Assembly: GCA_027924585.1 (NCBI GenBank)
Contig: BSBM01001661.1
Span: 5,279,501-5,343,500, forward strand
DNA length: 64,000 nucleotides
Origin: Larix kaempferi
Taxonomy: Eukaryota; Streptophyta; Pinopsida; Pinales; Pinaceae
Direction of reading: 5' to 3'
In this document: piece after piece, positions 9,300 through 20,889 of the stretch
Position numbering within the stretch: position 1 is the first letter of the stretch
Layout: each line of letters starts with the position of its first letter
The notes under the pieces: model-generated
What the model was told of the DNA's origin: nothing
Databases searched by the model: none
Seen by the model: only the letters and a program-made list of their open reading frames with translations
Made by a program: the position numbers and the translations under genes

Positions 9300-12231
9300 A
9301 TGATTTAAATAATCATATGTTTCCTCTATCTAGTACATAGGAGACCTTTATCATAATTTCTCTACAACCCTCTTCTCTTCCATTAACAAGTTCTCTATTG
9401 AAGTGTCGTATGAAAATAGAAATAGAATGGCCAACCCTTGGTATGACAAAGAGTGTAAAATTGCAAGAAGAGAAATCAAAGAAGCTATTGATGAGTCCCT
9501 AAAAGTTGACAAGATAAACAGGTACAAATCCCTCATTAAAAAAGGACTTATATAAATAATAAGCAGGATAAGCTTTTACACCTCTCTAAGATGGATCCTA
9601 ATAAATTATGGAGACAAATTATAACTTGCAAAACTAAAGAGAATAATATGATTGTATTGAAGGACTGGAATTCTTATCTTAAGAAGCTTTATGAATCAAA
9701 TGATGGTGTTGACAACATTCAACCCCTTTTATGGAAGATGAAGTTTTTTATTTAGAAGATATAGATTTTGGGATTAAGCACCTCGTGAATGGGAAAGCTA
9801 AGGACATCGAAGGATACCAAGCTAAAATCCTAAAAATTGGGGGGGTATGTCCTCATCCCTCGCATCCACAAGTTCTTCAATCTAGCAGCTAAGAAAGGAA
9901 TCCCTAAACCTTGGACTCAGAGCCTTATAGTACCCACTTTTAAAAGAGTTGATAAAAATAACCCCTCTAATTATAGGACCATTATGATTAGCCCTCTCTT
10001 AGTCAATTTATATAGTATTATTTTGGAAAATAATATCGGCATATGGCTAGAAAGTCAAGGTAAAAGGGATAAAGGGAAATGTAACGTCCCCTTCTCCATA
10101 GAACAACAGGGAAGGAAACATTAACAACATACCGGGCTTATGGCATATTTAGCCCCAATAATTTTTAACATAAATAACTAACATTTAAAACTTCTATATG
10201 CAGATTCGATTCAATATAAACACAGCGGAATTAAACAATACATCTGCACACAGTTTCATCATGCATTCAACATATACACAACAGTCATTAATTAAAATGC
10301 TTGCAGGGCATAGAATTAACATCAAGAATACTTATCTCGAATTATAATGGCCCAAACGACTGGCTACGTGAGAGCAACGTTCCACCCAACCATAGATCTC
10401 TATCCAGCCTGTATTCTTTCAGCTGAGAGATCACCCCCGAGCTGGGCTGTGTATCCACTAAGGAGGAACTAGATGGCTCCCTCACAGTCAGGATTTCACT
10501 CAGACAACCATGCTAAGCCAACACACAGTTGGGTTTTTCAAGCATGCAATGGGAAATGGAGAGGGATGCTAGTCCGCTAAGCTCAATCCCAGAGCTAGTA
10601 CACATCAAGCTAGACTCCAACGATCCCAGCCTCCATTCGAACATCCACACTTGGATTTCTCACAGCTTTGTTCAGCAATTGACCCAAATCCGTCACTGAT
10701 TTTCTGGGCAGTTAAAACTGGGTTTTCCCATGGCTTTTGGGGTAGCTATTGCTCCCAAATTCGCCCCAAGGTTCCTACCAATGGATCCCCCATTGGATTT
10801 CTCTGTCCAATACCAAATCGGGACGTTTTTGGCTTCCCAAAACGTGGGTTTCCTTCAAGTCGCGATTTCTGGTTTTCTCCTTGCTGGGAGCTCGTTTTTG
10901 GGTGGGCAAAGATGTCCCATACTTCCACCATGGAATGGGGATAAGGATGGAGCAACCCCCAAGATGTAGAGTGACTTGTGGGACAAGTCAAAATAGCCCA
11001 TACATTCCCATACGAATTTCAGGGCTGCCCATACTCCATCAAAGTCATGGGCTGAAATCTCAACCACTTCCTTACAATTGGCATTAATGTTACCTAAGGA
11101 AGTCAATGGGTTCACATAATGACAAATGGCAACCTATGGGTCACTCCCATAGCCCCCTCACCACTCCCTAGTGGATACACGTGGCCCCTTCTCATTCGTT
11201 GCCTCCGTAGCCAGCTTTGGTATTTTATATTGCATGATGTCTAATTTACATCCTATTACAATTTCCATGGCTTAAGAGCACATGGTATCAAATATCAAAT
11301 ACTTGCCCTTTAAATAAAATTCGGCTTTCACTAGCGGGGCCTTGGCCTTGAGCTCCACGCTAGGAAAACATACATCACATGTACACTGATTTACCTTAAA
11401 GGCTCATATATCCTAAGGGTCGAATTGGGGGTATTACAGGAAATCCAGTTTATAAGATATCCTTCCACCATAGACCACCTCATTACTCTTAGGATCATTG
11501 CAAAGGGATTGTTGCAATTATAAGCTCAATCTCCTTTGCTACATTGCATACTTTAGGAAAGCTTTTGATGCAGTGCCTAGAAATAGATCGTGGAAGAGAT
11601 TAAAAGAGTTAAAGCTTCCTTTCAAGTTGAGAGCCGTAGCAATAAGATTGTACGAGAATGTCATTCTCAAGTTTAAGAACATTAAGGGTTGGTTGGAATA
11701 TATTAATTATAATATAGGAGTTAAGCAAGGTTTCTCCCTCTCCCCTACCCTTTTTGGTATATACATTGATAAGTTAGAAGGTTGTTTAATAGAGGTAGGT
11801 TGCATTGGCACGACATTAGAAGGAATTGTCATCATATTCCTTCTTTATGCTGATGATATTGTTCTTTTGGCAATATGTCCCTTTGATCTTGATAAACAAT
11901 TAATAATTCTCAAGAATTTTTGCTCTGGTATGGACTTGACCATCAATACCGACAAAACCAAAGTTATGTTGATAAAATCTAATAAGATCACTTACGCTCA
12001 TTTTTTGTAAGACAATAGCAACTTGGAGGAAGTGGCTTCCTACAAATATCTTGGGATTGATATCCATCACAAGTTTGACTGGAACTACATCATCGAGAAA
12101 AGGATCAATGGAGGGTGGAAAGGCTATTTTGGTCTTGAAAATGATTGTAAGTCAACAAAACTTGTGATGTGGAATAAAAATAAATTTGTCTTTGAAACTC
12201 TCGTCACTCTCGCTCTCTTTTATGGGTAGGA
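9300..12231 (+). pseudogene. LINE G linker and reverse transcriptase
   Basis: The linker shows NPWYDKECKIARREIKEAID (9430-9490) and KLWRQIITCKTK. RT begins near 9780 with LVNGKAKDIEGYQAKILKIG, then KPWTQSLIVPTFKRVDKNN and NYRTIMISPLL. After the solo LTR (10080-11438) it resumes at 11500 with CYIAYFRKAFDAVPRN, then YNIGVKQGFSLSPTLFGIYI, then FLLYADDIVLLA (YADD at 11846-11857, catalytic pair intact), and SYKYLGIDIHHKFDWNYI. Several stops and frameshifts make it non-functional. Confidence 0.85.
10080..11438 (-). mobile_element. Solo LTR of the element-B family, inside LINE G
   Basis: The 1359-bp insert has TGTAACG...GTATTACA ends and is flanked by the 5-bp direct repeat GGAAA (10075-10079 and 11439-11443). 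The sister LINE copy at 63.57 kb is uninterrupted there (aaagggaaagccag), which confirms an insertion. The last ~300 bp match the ends of both LTRs of element B (shared CTTGGCCTTGAGCTCCACGC and ...GGTATTACA), so it is an LTR of the same or a sister family, read on the minus strand. With no internal domain and one target duplication it is a solo LTR left by LTR-LTR recombination. Short open frames inside it are not genes. Confidence 0.9.
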
Positions 12232-12951
12232 AGTTTGGGGATGTAGCCTCTCTAGAGAATCTTGGAGAAGGATTGAGCAAATCCAGAAACATTTTATAAC
12301 TTACAATCTTAAAATTAAAAGCAACATGCCTTATCATATTCTCCTTATTGAAGTGGGTATTTCCCCCATTGAGAGCATATTTGGCTACGTGCCTAGTGTA
12401 CAAGAAAAAAATAAATAACTTGGGAGACCAAAGACTTCCGAAAATTGCTTTAAATTCCATTCAAAACCACCTAAGGCTCAAGTGAGGTTGGCATAAAGAT
12501 GCCATGTCTTGGTTAAATATGTAGGGGATTGACGAAAATGTCACTTTGCAAAATAAAGATGGTATAAAAATATTATTACTTCGGAGTTCAAAGAGAAGTT
12601 ACGGTGTGATGAAAATTTAGAGGATTAAAGAAAATTAAGATATTACAATAAGGTCATTAACCCAAATCTTGAAGATCAAAATTATCTCTATGCTTTAACT
12701 AGTGGAAAGAAGAAGATCCATATAGCTAAATAAGGACAAACTCTCATGAGCTGCATAGTGAAACAGGGCATTGGACATTTCCTAAAACTTTGTGGGCTAA
12801 AAGGATGTGTCATCTTTGTGAGACTATGAGTGTTGGCGATGAAAATCACTTCCTCTTAGGTTGCCCTGCGTACACCCACATAAGATCTTAGATTCAAATT
12901 TTGTGTTACAATACGAACTTGCCCAACCATCTATCTCATCAAAATTATAAT

Positions 12952-13750
12952 TGTTAACACCAAAAAATTGTTCACCTAGCTCACCCCCCTAGTCACATAA
13001 CCCATTTATCCCTTTTTCCTATATCTGTGGCCTCAAAAAACCAAAAAATCCATAAGTTGGTAACCAAATGGACAAAAAATCAATTATTTCCCTAAAAAAT
13101 AATTAAATTCCCTAAAAAAAAGTCAAAATCCCCAAAAAAGAAAAAAAAAAGGGAAAATTATTCAAAATAAAGGAAAAAGGAGGGAAACTCAAAATACCAC
13201 GAACCAATACTAGTGGTTGCCCACTACCACGAGCCAATACTCCACAACCCAAAATTCTTATAAAAAGGGTGATGGAGGCCTCCCATTTCACATGATTCAT
13301 TCTTCGTACCATTATTCTACCAAAATCACTATTGAACCCTAGCCTCCACATTTGAGCTTTTGTTCCCGTAGTTGACCTTGGCCACCACCTTGAGTATTCG
13401 GAGGAGAATCGGAGACACTAGAGACCCGGAGCACCACCATTTCTACTGCTGCAAGGGCCGCCAACATTTTCTCGCCATTTTGAGGTAAAAAGCCACTGTA
13501 AATCTATTTTACATAATACAAATGAAAAAATCATTCTTTTATTCGTAACCCTTGTTTACTGAATATGTCATAAAATGGATGCTTAATGCTTAGTTTAGTT
13601 TCATTTTTACCTCAGTAAATTTCTTATGTTTTTACTTTCTATTATTTCCATTTGCATGTGCACACACCCATGTTCACGAACTATTACTAAGTAGCTCACA
13701 ACACTTAGTAAGGCATTTCTGCACTAGCTAGTATGAAAACACTAGTTACA
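12952..13750 (+). repeat. 5' LTR of element A
   Basis: About 799 bp, from TGTTAACACC to AGTTACA. The start is fixed by the matching 3' LTR at 62639; the end is inferred from the CA dinucleotide four bases before the primer-site-like sequence. U3 holds a short duplication around 13196-13245 (ACCACGA/GCCAATACT). Confidence 0.75.
13259..13267 (+). promoter_or_regulatory. TATA box in the 5' LTR of A
   Basis: TATAAAAAG, about 308 bp into the LTR, a plausible start for retrotransposon transcription. It follows a duplicated CCAAT-containing segment. Confidence 0.55.
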
Positions 13751-13754
13751 GTTT

Positions 13755-13771
13755 TGGCGACTCCAACCGGG
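13755..13771 (+). other. Primer binding site of element A
   Basis: TGGCGACTCCAACCGGG lies four bases after the inferred LTR end. TGGCGACTCC-type sites are used by Tat/Ogre elements and, as far as I recall, are assigned to tRNA-Arg; the tRNA identity is from family knowledge and was not checked. Confidence 0.55.
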
Positions 13772-15462
13772 TCGATTCCATCGATTCGTGGTTTGGTTAG
13801 ATCAACAACAAATCTTTTTTGTTTTTTTGCATTGAAGTTTATTTCAGTGTTTACAGTCGTCTCCCTCTTTAGGGTAGTTCTAGCGTATCCTTGCACTCAG
13901 CACTTACATGTTTGTCCCTTGCCAATGCAGTACTTGTTTAGATTTTCATTTTTACGACCCGGGCCGCACTTGTCGGCGTTGTTTCCACACTATGGAGTGC
14001 GTCTTTTTCTTCACAAAGTGTGCTCTATCACTCCTAGTTAGAGCGCACCTTTTGGCCTCAGAAGCGTTCCCCGAGCACGTTTATTCCGCCCAGAAGCTTG
14101 CCCCAAGCGTGCTTTCTCAGCCCAAAAGCGTGCCTTGAGCGCGCTTTTCGAGCCCAAAGCGCACCTCGAGTGTGCTTTCTAAGCCTAGAAGCGCACTTCC
14201 AGAGCCATAAGCGTGCTCCAAGCGTGCTTCTCCAACCCAGAAGCACACTTTGCCTTTTGTGGCCTGTCTCCCTTCCCCTGAGCGACGGTTCTGCAGTTTG
14301 TCGCACCCAAAAAGATACTGCTTCTCCACTACACTTGTCCAACACCTGTTTGTTGCTTCTGCCTTCACATCGGCTACCCTTACAACCTCACTTTTTCTTG
14401 TGCCCATTGCGACTAGTACTTTTCGTTGTTTGCTTGTTGTCACATTTATAATAAAAAAATCATATTGCATGCACCCATGTTTACTTAGTGCATTGGTGTT
14501 TACCACTTTTTTGTTTCGGCAGGATCATTTGGTTGCACCATTTGCATGTATATTCCAGCAGTCAATTTTTACATTTGAAAAGAAAAAAGTAAAAGTTTAT
14601 ATCAGTTCCAATTAGTTACTTCAGTATTGACTTTCGACGATATTGGCTTTACACCACTTGTGCACCCACACACTCCTTATAATTCAAGTGAGACTAAAAT
14701 TGGTTTAATTGAACACACCATAACCCCACTTGGGAACCCACAAACAACTTTGTATCCAGGTAGGACATTGGGGTTAGTCATATAAATAACACCCCCTTTG
14801 GCATGTACATTTGAGACATAGTTGTTGTCTTTTAGGGAGCCAAAATCCCCTTTAATTAGCACGTTTGACACCAATTTACTGGGGGGGGCTCTCCCTTAGG
14901 ATGGAAAGTAGCAAGACTAGTTCTGGAAGTCTGGGGAATATCTCTCTCCATTCTGTACTAAAGGACACCAACTCGTTGTTCTCGTCGCACATGATGGCCA
15001 CCATACCGGGTGGGCGACGACCAAAGAACTGAAGCTGCATTATACCTTTCCAGACGTGCTTTGACCGAGGTAGCTTAGTTTCCATTCTTCTAGGACTATG
15101 TTACCAAGGATCCCTCTCGGTAGAGGGATATCCCTTAGCTACTTGGTTCTCCATTTCATATTCCCTGACTACGGATTTCATCACCCTACATAGGATACAA
15201 TTTGTGTGACCTTCCATACCTTTTAGTTAGGCGTTTGCATGCTCCTATACCCCTCAGGTTAGTGAGTATTTTTATTTTTAAGTGCCTCTTGTTGGTATTA
15301 TGACCGTTTTATTGTTGCTCCACCTGTTGTAGCATGTGGTTGCACAAGGTGTTTTATGAGCTTGTTATTGGCCTGAGTGTCGTTTTTATTGCGAGCTCTC
15401 CTTTTGCACGTACGGATGCACTAGGATTTTTGGAGCAGGTTTTTAGACCACATCCCCTCAAC
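13772..15462 (+). other. Leader region of element A (left of the B insertion)
   Basis: This is the 5' leader that Tat-type elements carry before gag. I find no recognisable domain. Open frames on both strands around 13.7-14.6 kb are products of the GC-rich repeat at 14035-14250. Element B is inserted after the ACTTA at 15463-15467. Confidence 0.5.
14035..14250. repeat. Degenerate palindromic repeats (AAGCGCAC...GTGCTTT)
   Basis: About seven units of roughly 30 bp. Each is built as an imperfect inverted repeat of the type AAGCG(T/C)(G/A)C, a short Gag/cag spacer, then G(T/C)GC(T)TTT, joined by 'gccca' linkers. A related array lies at 59395-59665 at the other end of the same element. Confidence 0.7.
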
Positions 15463-15467
15463 ACTTA
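15463..15467. other. Target-site duplication of element B, left copy
   Basis: ACTTA, directly before TGTCATG; the right copy is ACTTA at 50211-50215. Confidence 0.85.
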
Positions 15468-15473
15468 TGTCAT

Positions 15474-15478
15474 GTCCC
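15474..15478. other. Target-site duplication of element C, left copy
   Basis: GTCCC; the right copy is at 30289-30293. Removing C and one copy restores the start of the B LTR. Confidence 0.9.
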
Positions 15479-16084
15479 TGTTAAATTTCAAGCATTAATT
15501 CACAATACTCTAGGATCTTTACTAAGAGAACAACATGTACAGTATATCAATGCATATCAATCATAACAAGCATGTCAATCATCACAAGAAGCAAAAGCAT
15601 GAGAGACAAGAGACACAGAGTTTCTGTGGGAAAACCCTAAGGTGAAAAACCCCACAACTTCCTCAGAGATAGAGAGAGCAATGGCTCAACCAAAGTACAA
15701 CCAAAATACACAGAGATAGTGTCCCAGTAGCAGATGATCCTCCTCCTCACTAGTGTGCCACTTTATGAGTGAAGGAAGAATGAGTTTCTGAATGATGCAA
15801 ATAGAGATCTCCCGATCTCTATTTATACTTGACTTGTTTGCCCAATATCCTTATGGGGCCAACTTGTCTAGCTAGGTACATCAACCATATAATATATGAA
15901 TCAGGACCGACCCCACACATGGTGGTCTAATAACCCATTGGCAAGTTCACACACTTGCGACACTTGTCAATACATATGACGACACTTCCGTATAGAGGAA
16001 TGACACATCTCTATAGGAGTACAATAATATATAAATGAAATTTACATGGATGAAATACATTCCGAAGTTACATATACATCAACA
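15479..16084 (-). repeat. 3' LTR of element C
   Basis: 606 bp, start TGTTAAAT and end CATCAACA on the plus strand. It contains an intact minus-strand TATAAATAG at 15819-15827 and the perfect hairpin at 15799-15824. Confidence 0.95.
15799..15824 (-). promoter_or_regulatory. Perfect 11-bp hairpin at the TATA box of the C LTR
   Basis: AAATAGAGATC and GATCTCTATTT pair perfectly around a 4-nt loop. The arm overlaps TATAAATAG. The same structure, with different stem bases, occurs in the solo LTR at 60198-60224. Confidence 0.8.
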
Positions 16085-16093
16085 CTCCCTCTT
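16085..16093 (-). other. Polypurine tract of element C
   Basis: AAGAGGGAG on the minus strand, touching the 3' LTR; used to prime plus-strand DNA synthesis. Confidence 0.85.
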
Positions 16094-17284
16094 AACCAGG
16101 AAGGTATTTCTCAACACAAATCTGCTAGCACATGTCTTCTTCTCTGGATCATCGTCATCGATGCATCGTCACTGCTGCTGCTATCTCAACCAATCTCTGA
16201 ATCTACTCGTCATAGGAAGTTCTACAGAGCCAGTCCTTTTTCATACTGGATGTAGGCTCACCGCCTGCAGGTCTTCATCATCTGTACGAACGGTCTGATA
16301 GAGGTGGTCTCTCGTGACTAATTTTATGTGCGGATGCAATACCTGACAAGAGCATCCCAGGAACATTTATGTGCCTAAGCATGACCGACAAGATCTCCCA
16401 GGATTGATTACATGCATCTCCTTCACAATACCTTTAAAGAGCATCCCAGGAACATTTATGTGCCGCAGCACAACCGGCAAGATCTCTAAAGAGCATCCCA
16501 GGACTTATTACGAGCACACAGCTCAACCTCTCGGATCTCTAGGACTGATTACATGTGAATAGACAATACCTTTAAAGAGTATCCCAGGAACATTTATGTG
16601 CCGCAGCACAACCGACAAGATCTCTAAAGAGCATCCCAGGACTTATTATGAGCACACGGCTCAACCTATCGGATCTCCAGGACTGATTACATGTCTCCAT
16701 AGTAATACCTCATCCCTCATCCCAGGACTGATTACGAGCAAACAACTCAACCTATCGGATCTCTGAGGACTGATTCCATGCCATTTGCACAACCTACCAC
16801 ATATCATCTCTGACCTCCAAGTATCAACCTGATACTCATGATCTAACTGATCATCATCACATGAAGCATCATCCTGATGCTCATGATCATACTGATCATC
16901 ATCACTATACTGTCTTGGTACATATCATCTGGAGCAACATCCTGAAGCTCGTCATCATGATCATCCTGATCATACAATGCATCCACTTGATGCATACCAA
17001 GTATCTACCTGATACATATCACCATACATGATCCACCTGATCATACAATGTATCCACCTGATACATATACAGATACATGGTCCAAGCATCCAACATGATG
17101 CATATACAAATACATATAAATGATCCAACCGATCATATCCAACATCCAACACGATGCGTACACACATATACATATAAATGATCCAACTGATCATATCCAA
17201 CATCCAACATGATGCGTACATACATATAAATGATCCAACTGGTCATATCCAGCATCCAACATGATGCATACATACATATACATA
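16094..17284. repeat. Minisatellite-rich 3' region of element C (part 1)
   Basis: Non-coding stretch between the pol end and the 3' LTR of C; its other end continues at 24932-25084 beyond element D. At 16340-16770 the blocks GCATCCCAGGAACATTTATG, CCCAGGACTTATTA and CAGGACTGATTACATG recur in shuffled order. At 16830-16970 short units with GATCATCATCA recur. At about 17090-17284 a ~60-bp unit with AAATGATCCAAC(T/C)GATCAT, CATCCAACA and GATGCGTAC repeats at least three times. Open frames here are repeat artefacts. Confidence 0.75.
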
Positions 17285-17289
17285 TAAAT
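17285..17289. other. Target-site duplication of element D, left copy
   Basis: TAAAT; the right copy is at 24927-24931. The target lies inside the ~60-bp repeat of element C. Confidence 0.9.
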
Positions 17290-17893
17290 TGTTAAATATT
17301 GTAACTTCAAAGAATATTATATTTGTACTTTATTATTCCGGAGATGATTCATTCATCCGTGAAGATCTTATTGTATATCCGGAGATGTTTATTCCTCCGT
17401 CGGAATGTGGTAACTCGGGTTATTAGACTTCCCTAGTGGGGGTCGGCCCTAAATGTGTTATGTGGGTCAAAGGGTTATTAGACCACCCTAGAGGGGTCGG
17501 CCCAGTTAGTTGTAGTGGGTTATTTAACCTATTGGTTAAATACGAGCCTACGTGTACTTGTGTAAAATACATATCAAAGTAGTGTATAAATAGAGGAGGT
17601 GTGTTCCTCATTATATACACTCACTCATTCAAGGGAGGCGCACCTATTGGAGGAGAGGTCTGCTACAGTGGAGAAGGAGATCATGTCTTTGGTTTGCATC
17701 TTTGTATATTGCTGGTCATCTATATTGAGGAAGCTTTACTGGGTTTTCTACCCCATGAGGGTTTCCCAGGATAAATCTGTGTCTCTTGTGTTTATGCTAT
17801 GCTTGTTGTTTCTTCAGTGATCCTGTATATGCTATTATTGTGAAATGGAATGTAATGCTGCTATTTTCTGTCTTAGCATATTGAATTCTAACA
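17290..17893 (+). repeat. 5' LTR of element D
   Basis: 604 bp, TGTTAAAT...TTCTAACA. U3 has two copies of a GGGTTATTAGAC...GGGGTCGGCCC module (about 17418-17449 and 17471-17503). TATAAATAG is at 17585-17593, followed by a short stem (GAGGA/TCCTC). Confidence 0.95.
17585..17593 (+). promoter_or_regulatory. TATA box of element D
   Basis: TATAAATAG, about 296 bp into the LTR; the same box is at 24618-24626 in the 3' LTR. Confidence 0.75.
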
Positions 17894-17910
17894 TGGTATC
17901 AGAGCTAACC
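17894..17910 (+). other. Primer binding site of element D
   Basis: TGGTATCAGAGCTAACC touches the LTR. TGGTATCAGAGC is the standard plant copia site complementary to the 3' end of initiator tRNA-Met. Confidence 0.95.
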
Positions 17911-18265
17911 TGAAGGAAGACAAGGTATGGCACTAAAGACACTTGCTTTACTTACGACAATTTGAAGGTTAGGGTTTTACATAGCAAAAACCAGTCATCG
18001 TAGCACTTTCGCTATAAATCCGTTTTGGCGAAGTTTTCGGATCTGAAATTGTTACAGGACGAAGCTAAGATCTCCAGGTACCTTGTGTCCAAAGGACAAC
18101 CTCTAATTCGTTGTACTTTGTGATTTATGATCTGTACAATATAGGGTTTCTGCCTCTTCCAGATCTGAGTCAAAATCAGGTGACCTTGGGAAAAAGGTCA
18201 TAACTTGGGCTAGGAAGATCCAAATGAAATTTCGTGAAAAGTGACAGGTAGTACACAGACTGTAC

Positions 18266-18650
18266 TATCTCAGAAAACTTTTTCAGAGGCCGAAGTTGAA
18301 CCAGTGACACGTGGCACGCCGTACAAGTTCGCTCTCCTGTATTATCCCATAAACAGGTCACGTTGCGACACTTGGCATAACTCTCTCTCAGAGAATCCAA
18401 TTGAGGTCAGACCTGTCAGGATGGAAAGATAACAGGCCGAGCTATCTCAGAAAACTTTTTCAGAGGCCGAAGGTCAAACAGTGACACGTGGCACGCCGTA
18501 CAAGTTCGCTCTCCTGTATTTTCCCAAAACAGGTCACGTTGCGACATTTGGCATAACTCTCTCTCAGAACATCCAATTGAGGTCAGACATGTCAGGATGG
18601 AAAGCTAACAGGTCAGGCTATCTCAGAAAACTTTTTCAGACCCTGTGGAT
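18266..18650 (+). repeat. ~177-bp direct repeats in the D leader
   Basis: A unit beginning CTATCTCAGAAAACTTTTTC starts near 18266, 18443 and 18619, so two full copies plus part of a third. Each includes GTGACACGTGGCACGCCGTA. Copies are close but not identical. Confidence 0.85.
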
Positions 18651-18744
18651 CAAAAATTTCGGAGTTACACCAGAAACAATCAGGTACATATTTCTGTCAA
18701 AACAGAATTATTTTTTGGTACCTTCATTCATGGCTTCCGAAATT

Positions 18745-19050
18745 TAGGGCTTTGAAGAAAGTTGGAATTTTTGTAATCGGAGACCACGGCTGGATGCTAC
18801 TCATCAAAATAGAAATTTAGAGACCAAGATCAGAATTTTTGGTTGGGCAGAAGGCCGGGCTTGATTAGACCCTAGTTCGGGACTTTGATCAGAAAAGTGG
18901 AAAATTAGGGCTTCTGTAAAAATAGGAATTTTTGAAATCTGTGACCACGGCTGGAAGCTCCTCAGAAAAATAGAAGCTTAGAGCTTTGGTTCAAACTTTT
19001 TGATGGGGCAAAAGAGTGGGCTTCATCAAACCCCAGTTCAGGGTCACGTC
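18745..19050 (+). repeat. ~160-bp diverged duplication in the D leader
   Basis: Two copies, at about 18745 and 18905, share TTAGGGCTT and GACCACGGCTGGA blocks. They are more diverged than the 177-bp repeats. Confidence 0.7.
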
Positions 19051-20889
19051 CAGTGAATCCGAAAGTTTCAAAGGCAAAATTGAGGAGTAAAACTTTGCAG
19101 TTTTCAAATTCTAAATATATCAGTTTGATCAGCTCATCAAGGCGCATATTTCTATCCTTTCGGAAGTCTGAAATTCAAAGTTTGAATTTTTGGGGTTTCT
19201 CTGACAAACCCATATCCAGCTCCAGGTCCAGTTCTTGCAAATCAAGTGGATAGGGTTAATCCTAGAAGAAGATAGATTGGTCACCTACATAAGTGAAGGA
19301 GTTCATGTTTCAGAGGGAGATGAGGCTAAGGCTTTACATAAGGAGATTACAAGCGATCTCGATAGGTATGACTCATCGAGGTATGTTTTGAGATTTGTTC
19401 ATGATTAAGTTTATGGTATGTTTGTCTTCATGATTATTACAGTTAGTACAATCTTGATTTTAGATTTGTTGTATCACCTTAACAAAATTATGAATGCATG
19501 ATAGAAGATATTCATTGGTTAGGGTGTTGACACTTATGATTGTACTAATGCATTATGGTGTTGTGTGAGGTTGAGGTTGTCTGCTAACAAGATACAGGTA
19601 CATCACAAAAGACAAATCAGGCTTCATAACCATGAAAACATGAAGACAAAGACTCATCCATAATCTTTGTTCTACTTACGAGGTATGTTGTACATAACCA
19701 AGTAGGTATAATAATCCAGGTATGTTTCCCATGAATCTTACCTTGTGTTAGGATCCCTTATATAAGTATACTTGGAATGATTGGTTATGCTCATTCATAA
19801 AGTTAGTAACCAAGGGATTATGCATATTATATCTCTTATCAATGATACGCATGAGTAAAAGAAGACTTCCCTGAAATCTTGAATACTAATGTTTATTAAC
19901 TATAATCATGACTATACGTTTTCAAGATTATTTAGTACTATAATGTTTTGATAGCATTTAGAATATACTAATGAGTGTATGTTTGTATATGAGATCATGA
20001 GGATGACTCTTGAGCATGCACAGTGGTACAGAATGAATAGAAGTTCAAAAGACATACAGAAGATCAAGCGGGAGGCAGCCACACAAACATAAAAGATAAG
20101 TATTTGAGTTGCTATTTGAAATAGTAATGATATTGCCTGCATGCATATTTGTATTCCTAGAATATATAATGCTAAGTGTAAACATTCATAGAGCATTGAA
20201 CAGTATACAACTAATGTGCATATGCTTGGACAAACATTCCATTGTTGCTTGTCTAGAATGAAACCTCTTTGCTGACATGCTGAGAGTTGTGCACACTCTC
20301 GATAGTATGTTCTGGTAGAGATGGAAGGCATCTAGATAGCCACTGTATGCATACAGGATATGGGAAAGTGTTGTGCCAAAGTAATGGTCAAAATAGTTGC
20401 ATCACTATGTAAATGATATCTGTATGCATAATGGGTTATCTTTTGATGATTATGAAGTATTACTAATCATGTACTTAATTTTGATTTGTAGGAAAGGTCA
20501 TGAAGAATGATGGACACCGTACAAGTGGTGGATGTTCAAACAAGAAGATTTACAAATCAAACAAAATATAGAAGGCTCATGGCTAGAAGATTCTCTTAGA
20601 AAGGGGAAGAGAATCATGACAAGATGTTTGCTCCAAGTATGGTGTAATTAAAGAAGAGGTATGAATCAGGTTCTGTATAGGTACCTAGGATCGATAATAA
20701 TTTAAGCTTAATGATCACCATGGGTGATGTGGATCTCAACCTTTGCTACAAGGTTGAATATGATACACATATGACATGGATGCAAGAAGGAACTCACCAC
20801 AGAGTTCGAATGATACTGAGGCTCATATCAGTAGACCCATCTAACGAGAGATGGCACAGATAGATATGCAGAAGATCATTCAATGCAGA

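Larger units (their letters stand above)
8965..12951 (+). mobile_element. LINE G (endonuclease + RT), split by a solo LTR
   Basis: This is a second LINE type without a visible RNase H. It starts at the point where it first matches the 62893 copy (AAGACCTTGC). Domains: C-terminal endonuclease, a linker, RT, and a C-terminal Cys/His-like region with 'HLCE' near 12810 and 'ENHFLLGCPAYTHIRS' near 12847-12885. It is broken by stops and frameshifts, and by the LTR at 10080-11438. The 5' end is truncated, as is usual for LINEs. At its right end element A begins (12952), so the 3' tail of the LINE would lie beyond A. Confidence 0.8.
17911..20889 (+). other. Leader and non-coding internal part of element D
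   Basis: No open gag frame. It contains the duplicated blocks listed separately. Parts near 18745-19050 match the leader of element C (29200-29600, other strand), for example GACCACGGCTGGAAGCTCCT against the C counterpart with AGCTGGAAGCTCCTT. From 19.3 to 20.9 kb I see only decayed sequence with no motif I can name. Confidence 0.6.

Noticed and set aside
14058-14506. Arg/Cys-rich frames on both strands near 14.1-14.5 kb
   Set aside because: They follow the GC-rich palindromic array in the leader of element A; no domain seen.
17599-17820. 73-codon frame starting in the D LTR (also at 24632-24853)
   Set aside because: Lies in the R/U5 part of the LTR and is identical in both LTRs because they are duplicates; no known LTR protein of this kind.
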